NCBI GenBank assembly: GCA_001897835.1
Contig: MKUN01000028.1
Span: 186,001-250,000, forward strand
Length of the DNA: 64,000 bases
Origin: Bacteroidetes bacterium 46-16
GTDB taxonomy: Bacteria; Bacteroidota; Bacteroidia; Chitinophagales; Chitinophagaceae
Direction of reading: 5' to 3'
The notes under the pieces were generated by a model. The model ran no database searches. It saw nothing but the letters and a program-made list of their open reading frames with translations, and was not told the origin of the DNA. Shown one piece after another: positions 58,598 through 64,000 of this stretch. The translations under genes were made by a program, and so were the position numbers. The stretch's first letter is position 1, and every line of letters starts with the position of its first letter.

Positions 58598-60979
58598 TTA
58601 TTGCTTGGTTATCTTAATGGTCTCGGACCTAGTGTCGTCAGTGTATTTGATCATATATACACCTGAAGCAAGATGGCCCATATCCATGTTAGTTATCTTA
58701 TCGGTAACTTTTACTTTTTGTATCAGTTTGCCGGTTACATCGGTTAAGCTCAGGTAGCTTGCTCCGCTGCGTGTGCCGGTTACGTTTACAGAAAGTGTAT
58801 TTTCTACAGGGTTAGGATATGCATGTACAGAGAAGTCGCTGTTACCGGCATTACTTACATTAAGTGCTGCATTGTCGGTATGAATGTAGAAGCCGCTGAA
58901 ACCGGTTACAGGGAATGTAATGGCCCACCAATGATAAGTGGTATCCCATTCTACTGCTGTTGGTGTTAATACTACTGTTGGGCCGGGATAGTTTGCAGGT
59001 ACATTGCCCACACCGTGGAACTGTGTTACCCTTACATTCGCTATACCAGCAGCATCAGTTGGGTTGCTTGGCAACAGTGGGAAACCCCAGCCTGTGGCTA
59101 AAGTATTATAGCTGTCAAATTCAGACTGGTAAGCGTAGATAGTAACGGTTGCTGTTGCATGCTCTTCGTCCATCACAGGGTTGATATCAAAATGGCGTTT
59201 TACATATGGCTGGCCATTGTAAGTGTTTTCTGAAACGCTCAGTGATACCGATACATTGGTAATGTCATGTATGGGTGATGCACCTGTTGGGTCTATTGTA
59301 GCGATCAGGTTACATTCAGGATCGCTAACAACATACTTGTAACCCGCCATGGTTATTTGTTTCAGCGTTGGGTAGCTTACGTTGCCGGCAAGGAAACCAC
59401 TGGTAACGATCTTAGTGGTCATATTGTTGCTGCTTGTAATTACAGGTGTAACACATGCTGCACTGCTGGTAAGGGTACAAGAAACAATGTCTCCGTCTGT
59501 CAGCGTATTATCCATGTAAGTGCTCGTATTATTACCTACAGGGTTGCCGTTCTTTGTCCATTGGTATATAGGAGCAGGACCTCCATTTGTAGCTAATGCA
59601 CTGAATGTTACACTTGTGCCGGGACATATAGTATCGGTAGGTGTAGCATATACGAGTATCGTTGGTGTTGATGGGTCAGCAACGGTCATAGTAAGATAGT
59701 TGCTCGTTATGTTAACTGGAGTAGCGCATATGGCACTGCTTGTATAAACACAGTAAACAACATCACCGTCCACTAAAGCATTATCTGCATATGTAGGACT
59801 GTTGGTACCTACAGGCAGGTTGTTCTTATACCATTGGAAATTTGGAGTAGGTCCGCCACCGGTATAGTTTGCAGTAAAGGTAGCTGTGCTATCGGTGCAG
59901 ATACCGGTACCGGGTGACACCGTAACATCAACAGAAGTATATACTGGTGTATTAATAGTAATATCAGTACCATTGTTGGCACCTGTAAAAGCAGGGTTTG
60001 TTGATACTGTCCTTAACCTGTAACCTGTTCCTGTTGGGGTAGTTGCCGGTATGGTACAGCTAATTGTACCGCTTGCAGCTGCTGATGTCAATGTACCGAT
60101 AACGGTAGGTGTTGCAAATGAACCGGTAGCGTCGCTTAATTCTACATTAAAGTCGTTACCACCTACGAAAGTGAGGCCGCTTGAGTTATAACTCATGATA
60201 AAGGTCTGGCCTCCGCAATATGAGTTAAGCGGTATTGTGCTGGTTAGGCTGGTGAGCTGTATGTTAGCTATGTAATACAGGATATTGTACCAAAGATTGG
60301 GGCCTTGTGGTTGTGGCTGCCACCAGTTTGGTTGTGTCATCGATCCGAAGAATGCGATACCTGTGCCCCATAATTTTTCAGAGCATACAGGATGGTTAGG
60401 CAGATTTTGTACGTTAATAGTACCCATGAGCAGGTCGGTCAGGCCAACACCATCAATATAGGCATGTGCAAAGTAATTACCCGTATAGCTTGTAGCCGTA
60501 GGCAGGTATGGGCCTAAGAATATGGGATTGGTAGGCGATACCGCATCGGCAGTGGAATAATAAGATGGTGGGTATTGCAGTGTTGTGCCGCCAAATCCCC
60601 AGTTCATATTACCACCCTGGTTAGGGGCAGAATTAAAGAACAGGCGACCACCCTGGTTTACCCAGGCTTCTATGGCAGTTATGTTCGCAGTGATGAAGGT
60701 GTTCATCGCTGTAGCATTACCATCACTGCCTTCCAGGAACACAAGGCAACTGGAGGGTGAAAATACAACTGCGGGGTTTGCTGCAGTATAGCTGCTTTGC
60801 TGCCAGCTGCCTACACCATAAACATTGTCCATCGCAGTAATGTTGAACGTCTGCGACCAGGGGTTGACGTTAACAATATACCATGCGCATTGGCCATTAG
60901 CATTGTACTGCAAGAGGGAGAAACAGGCCATCAGTACCAAAAGCCTGAAAGATGAAAGTAAAGTAAGTGTTGATTTCAT
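58598..60979 (-). CDS. T9SS-exported protein with Ig/PKD-like repeats and type A sorting domain
   Basis: 793 residues. Signal peptide (residues 1-29, ending NANG). The N-terminal region (about 30-240) contains Trp/Asn-rich loops and VNQGGRLFFNSAPNQGG, a beta-rich unit. Next come two repeats of about 90 residues (about 340-520) that share TFTANYTGGGPTPNFQWYKNN / TFSALATNGGPAPIYQWTKNG and a Cys pair each. The last 80 residues are the type A sorting domain (YPNP near 723, ending SGVYMIKYTDDTRSETIKITKQ), which directs export by the type IX system and anchoring at the surface. The T9SS machinery genes are not in the window. Confidence 0.88.
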   Translation of the reverse strand: MKSTLTLLSSFRLLVLMACFSLLQYNANGQCAWYIVNVNPWSQTFNITAMDNVYGVGSWQQSSYTAANPAVVFSPSSCLVFLEGSDGNATAMNTFITANITAIEAWVNQGGRLFFNSAPNQGGNMNWGFGGTTLQYPPSYYSTADAVSPTNPIFLGPYLPTATSYTGNYFAHAYIDGVGLTDLLMGTINVQNLPNHPVCSEKLWGTGIAFFGSMTQPNWWQPQPQGPNLWYNILYYIANIQLTSLTSTIPLNSYCGGQTFIMSYNSSGLTFVGGNDFNVELSDATGSFATPTVIGTLTSAAASGTISCTIPATTPTGTGYRLRTVSTNPAFTGANNGTDITINTPVYTSVDVTVSPGTGICTDSTATFTANYTGGGPTPNFQWYKNNLPVGTNSPTYADNALVDGDVVYCVYTSSAICATPVNITSNYLTMTVADPSTPTILVYATPTDTICPGTSVTFSALATNGGPAPIYQWTKNGNPVGNNTSTYMDNTLTDGDIVSCTLTSSAACVTPVITSSNNMTTKIVTSGFLAGNVSYPTLKQITMAGYKYVVSDPECNLIATIDPTGASPIHDITNVSVSLSVSENTYNGQPYVKRHFDINPVMDEEHATATVTIYAYQSEFDSYNTLATGWGFPLLPSNPTDAAGIANVRVTQFHGVGNVPANYPGPTVVLTPTAVEWDTTYHWWAITFPVTGFSGFYIHTDNAALNVSNAGNSDFSVHAYPNPVENTLSVNVTGTRSGASYLSLTDVTGKLIQKVKVTDKITNMDMGHLASGVYMIKYTDDTRSETIKITKQ

Positions 60980-61411
60980 AACATTAAGATTTTTACCAAA
61001 GAGTATGGCTTTACGAAAATAAGGAATCTTATTATATATCCAAATGAATTTTTTAAAAAAAGTTAAAAATATATGACAATGATGATATTGTTAAATGCTA
61101 TAATGTAATGGGCGTTTTTTATACAAATTTCAAACTAAAAAAGGGTCAAGATTTATTGACCTCTTACTAATATAGATGGGCTTCAATTTAAATTCGTTGG
61201 TCTGTTTTTACATATTTATTGAGTACATGCATTTCATAGCATAGTGCAATGATTATTAGTTATTTATGAATAATTGATACTTTACGTTTAATGTCTCCGA
61301 TATTCAAATTATATTATTACATACTGCATGTGGAATATTTGTATGCCCTGCGTCTTTATTATTATTCAGCATTTATCCTTTATGTTTGCACCTCGAAAAG
61401 AAATTAACGAA
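60980..61411. other. AT-rich intergenic region
   Basis: 432 bases between divergent genes, strongly A/T-rich. It contains one hairpin at 61137-61161 and a loose TACTCTTTG minus-strand element near 61004 (one base too wide for the -7 consensus). I see no gene in it. An in-frame extension of the next ORF back to 61328 (or 61382) has no family-like content. Confidence 0.5.
61137..61161 (-). terminator. Minus-strand hairpin with T-run, no gene before it
   Basis: GGTCAA (61144-61149) pairs with TTGACC (61156-61161). On the minus strand it is followed by CTTTTTT. It would end a transcript coming from 61162-61411, where no gene is seen. Confidence 0.4.
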
Positions 61412-61648
61412 ATGAGTAATGATGACCGTAGTCGGAAGGGTACTAACTGGCAACGTATACGGGCTATGCAGCACATAGGTATGGGCGCTGTGTATATTAT
61501 AATAGCCTGCCTGTTGTTCTGGGTCAAAACTTTTGGGTCCATATCATTATCCAATGGAGTGGCCTATGCATTAGGGTCCCTATTATTATTATATGGCGCT
61601 TTCCGTATCTGGCGCGGTTTCCGGGATCTCAAAAATGGTGAGCAATAA
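61412..61648 (+). CDS. Small two-helix membrane protein
   Basis: 78 residues from the ATG at 61412 (MSNDDRSRKGTNWQRIRAMQ). Two membrane helices: about 25-41 (GAVYIIIACLLFWVKTF) and about 49-66 (GVAYALGSLLLLYGAFRIW), with basic ends facing the cytoplasm. No domain recognised. It is 58 bases before a PstS-like lipoprotein gene and is probably in the same operon. In other Bacteroidota the PstS-like and TPR genes follow ExbB/ExbD/TonB genes, none of which is here. Confidence 0.65.
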   Translation: MSNDDRSRKGTNWQRIRAMQHIGMGAVYIIIACLLFWVKTFGSISLSNGVAYALGSLLLLYGAFRIWRGFRDLKNGEQ

Positions 61649-61706
61649 ATATGTTTTACCACTCCGTTAAATAATTGTTACAACATCTTCAATTGCACAG
61701 TTTTTT

Positions 61707-62639
61707 ATGCAGATAATGTCTAAAATTGTCGCCATGCCATATTTAAGAGATCTTATTGGGGCCTTTATACCGGCTTTATTGCTGATGGCTTGTGGTAATA
61801 ATGCACCCAAACATCCGGATACATTGAGTAAAGGCAATATAGATATATCAGTTGACGAAACATATCGCCCCGTCATCGAGCAGCAGCTCAAAGTGTTTGA
61901 CAGTAGTTTTCCTGAAGCTAATATAAACGCGCATTATAAACCGGAATCAGAATGCTTCAAAGATTTCTTCGACAATAAAGCGAGGCTTATCCTCGCCACA
62001 AGGGAATTGTCTGCAGATGAAAAAAAATATTGCGAACAGAACAATATTGTACCGGTTACAGTTCCCCTTGCCAAAGATGCCGTGGCCATAGTGCTTAATC
62101 CTTCGTCCGAAGACACGATACTTGATGTCAATTCCGTAAAGGGGATACTTACCGGCGTGTATAAAAAGAAATATACCGTGGTCTTTGACAACCCGGGCTC
62201 CAGTACATTAAGGTATATACAGGATTCCCTTCTTGGCGGACAGAAGTTAGGTGCAAATGTATTTGCAGCCAAAGGCAATGAAGAGGTCATAGACTATGTA
62301 GCAAAAAATCCTGATGCCATTGGCTTTGTAGGTTTGGGCTATGTGGGTACACACAGCGATAGTACCGGTGTTAACGAATTTATAAATAAAGTAAAGGTAG
62401 CAGGCATATATAATGATAGTGCCCGCCGTGTTTATAAGCCCTACCAGGCCTACATTGCACTCAAATTATACCCTTTCACACGCAGGCTTTATTACATCAA
62501 CCGCGAAACCTATCCCGGTCTCGGCACGGGATTTGCAAATTTCTTGTATGGAGGAAGAGGGCAACTTATTTTTGGGCACGCTCATTTATTCCCCTTACAG
62601 ATGAATATGGTTATAAGGGATGCGGCTATAAACCAATGA
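61707..62639 (+). CDS. PstS-like substrate-binding lipoprotein
   Basis: 310 residues from the first ATG; ATGs at 61716 and 61734 are possible. Signal with lipobox LLLMAC. The mature part is the PBP type II fold (GNIDISVDETYRPVIEQQLKVFDSSFPEANINAHYKPESE…DNPGSSTLRYIQDSL…KNPDAIGFVGLGYVGT). This is the PstS-like branch that Bacteroidota place beside energy-transducing (ExbB/ExbD/TonB) genes, not a true phosphate transporter: there is no permease or ATPase gene here. The ligand is unknown. Confidence 0.82.
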   Translation: MQIMSKIVAMPYLRDLIGAFIPALLLMACGNNAPKHPDTLSKGNIDISVDETYRPVIEQQLKVFDSSFPEANINAHYKPESECFKDFFDNKARLILATRELSADEKKYCEQNNIVPVTVPLAKDAVAIVLNPSSEDTILDVNSVKGILTGVYKKKYTVVFDNPGSSTLRYIQDSLLGGQKLGANVFAAKGNEEVIDYVAKNPDAIGFVGLGYVGTHSDSTGVNEFINKVKVAGIYNDSARRVYKPYQAYIALKLYPFTRRLYYINRETYPGLGTGFANFLYGGRGQLIFGHAHLFPLQMNMVIRDAAINQ

Positions 62640-62729
62640 TAATATCGTGACAGTTTGCTTGAAATAATTATTGGATAAAAACGTTTGGAATATATTAAAA
62701 TAGCATTACGCTACAATTTTTAAGAAAAA

Positions 62730-64000
62730 ATGAAAAGAACCATTGCATTTATCGCAGCATTGTTATTTGCTGCAGGGCTTAAGGCACAGTCGCTTGATGA
62801 AGGGATAAAGATGTACCGTTACGAACGCTACATGTCAGCTGAGAGAATTCTTACACCATTGGCAGCTTCCGATGCCAAAGCCAATTATTATCTTGGTCTT
62901 GCCCAGCTCGATCATGGGAATACCGCTGCGGCACAGGCTACATTTGCCAAATATCCCGAAGATGTGGCCAATATAGCAGGCACTGCACGTGTTGCTTTTG
63001 AAAACAAAAATACCACCCAGGCTATGCAGATAGCCGAGGCAGTGGCCGGTAAAGCAAAAAGGAAAAACTGGGAACCGCTTTTTTATGCGGCCGATGCTAT
63101 CACTTATACCGAAGGTGGTAATTACCAGCAGGCTATTGACTGGTACAAAAAAGCATTGGAATCGATACAGAACGACCCTTACGTTTTTATATCGCTCGGT
63201 GATGCCTACCAAAAGATACAAGGTGGTGGTGGTGAAGCGATGAACAGTTACGAAAAAGCCGTTTCTATCGATCCTAAGAATTCGCTCGCTTATTCACGCA
63301 TCGGCAGGTTATGGTATGATGCGCGTAATTATCCGCTTGCCCTTGAAAATTTTGGTAAAGCAAAGGATGCAGACCCCGCTAACCCCCTGCCTTATCGCGA
63401 TCTCGCTAATGCATACTACCGTAGCGGTAAATATGAATTGGCCAAGCAAAACATTGAGAAATACAGGGAACTGTCTGATCCTTCATATGATGTGGAACGC
63501 TACTACCTCGATATCCTGTACCAGTCTAAATATTTTAAAGAAGCAATACAGAAAGCTGCCGAATTACTCGATTCTGGTAAAAAAGACTGTCTGATATATG
63601 GTGTTAAAGGCTTTAGTGAACAGCAAATTGGTGATACGGTAAATGCGCTGAAAGATATGAAGGTGTTTTTCAACTGCCCCGGTAAAAAAGTGTTCCCGTC
63701 CGACTATATCACATTTGGCAGTGCGTTCCTGATGAATAGTTTTCCCGATTCAGCAGACTTTTATTTTGGCAAAGCTATAAGTATAGATACAGCTAAGGAT
63801 AAGTCCGATACTTATCGCCAGATAGCTGAAGCATTTAAAGACAGGAAAGAATATAAGAAGTCGGCACAATGGTATGAGAAACTGGTTACTGAATATCCCG
63901 AAACACAGCCGGTTGATTACTTCTGGGCCGGTGCTATGTATTATTATTCGCAGGACTATACCAATGCCGACCGTCTCTTCGAGATGATGGAGAAAAAATA
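62730..64000 (+). CDS. Periplasmic TPR protein, cut by the window end
   Basis: 423 whole codons to the window edge with no stop; the C-terminus is missing. Signal peptide (MKRTIAFIAALLFAAGLKAQ). At least six tetratricopeptide units follow, the clearest being NYQQAIDWYKKALESIQNDPYVFISLGDAYQ, AMNSYEKAVSIDPKNSLAYSRIGRLWYDARNY, ALENFGKAKDADPANPLPYRDLANAYYRSGKY and ADFYFGKAISIDTAKDKSDTYRQIAEAF. It probably forms an operon with the two preceding genes and may be a scaffold with the PstS-like lipoprotein. Confidence 0.85.
   Translation, partial: MKRTIAFIAALLFAAGLKAQSLDEGIKMYRYERYMSAERILTPLAASDAKANYYLGLAQLDHGNTAAAQATFAKYPEDVANIAGTARVAFENKNTTQAMQIAEAVAGKAKRKNWEPLFYAADAITYTEGGNYQQAIDWYKKALESIQNDPYVFISLGDAYQKIQGGGGEAMNSYEKAVSIDPKNSLAYSRIGRLWYDARNYPLALENFGKAKDADPANPLPYRDLANAYYRSGKYELAKQNIEKYRELSDPSYDVERYYLDILYQSKYFKEAIQKAAELLDSGKKDCLIYGVKGFSEQQIGDTVNALKDMKVFFNCPGKKVFPSDYITFGSAFLMNSFPDSADFYFGKAISIDTAKDKSDTYRQIAEAFKDRKEYKKSAQWYEKLVTEYPETQPVDYFWAGAMYYYSQDYTNADRLFEMMEKK

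Noticed and set aside
61707-62639. True phosphate ABC transporter component PstS
   Set aside because: No PstC, PstA, PstB or PhoU genes adjacent; the following TPR gene fits the Bacteroidota transducer-linked family instead.

Overview
The window is chromosomal DNA of a Bacteroidota bacterium, most likely of the Chitinophagales/Chitinophagaceae. The evidence is: a C-terminal type IX secretion (T9SS) sorting domain; a lipoprotein TamA variant (TamL) next to TamB; a DUF4290 gene beside murA; an Rpb6-like omega subunit; menaquinone synthesis by the futalosine route (mqnC); TonB receptors with a carboxypeptidase-like N-terminal domain; and repeated TAnnTTTG -7 promoter elements of the Bacteroidota type just upstream of genes. 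TTG and GTG starts are fairly common.

Layout. 1-1073: the end of a frameshifted DUF4393 (Abi-alpha-like) gene, then a repeat-rich noncoding stretch. 1074-6609: aldehyde dehydrogenase, a small Bacteroidota protein, a secreted DRGH nuclease, a UlaG/NAPE-PLD-like metallohydrolase and a MarR regulator. 6610-15152: a divergent MarR/TonB-receptor control region with a palindrome inside a promoter, the receptor and a TPR partner, a small secreted protein, a stand-alone homocysteine methyltransferase half of MetH, a thioredoxin-fold protein without its cysteines, and a phosphoesterase/glycosyltransferase pair. 15157-23636 (minus): CxxS thioredoxin, MerR regulator, TamL, TamB. 23777-30597: a YugP-type protease, a CstB-like persulfide dioxygenase, murA (active-site Cys replaced by Asp) with DUF4290, a DUF721 protein, a YjjG-like phosphatase, rpoZ and bamD.

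30598-46937 holds a regulatory intergenic region with DnaA-box-like and TTTGTGG repeats, then a compact division and cell-wall (dcw) cluster: mraZ, rsmH, ftsL-like, ftsI, murE, mraY, murD, ftsW, murG, murC, ftsQ, ftsA, ftsZ. Many of its genes overlap or nearly touch. murF, murB and ddl are absent, as is usual in this phylum for at least murF. Its genes carry lipid II synthesis from the UDP-MurNAc stage onward and couple it to septum assembly. murA, the first committed enzyme of that pathway, lies 3.5 kb to the left.

47025-55493: VOC protein, secreted protein, small ORF and signal peptidase I, followed by a compact unit of methyltransferase, flavin-dependent halogenase, half ketosynthase, an 81-residue unknown, full ketosynthase and a Q-type chain-length-factor-like ketosynthase. 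This looks like a fragment or a minimal version of an aryl-polyene/flexirubin/dialkylresorcinol-type polyketide pathway and is the most interesting part of the window. 55570-64000: GH15 glucoamylase-like enzyme, mqnC, a T9SS-exported repeat protein, a small membrane protein, a PstS-like lipoprotein and a TPR protein cut by the window edge. No tRNA, rRNA, CRISPR array or insertion sequence was seen.
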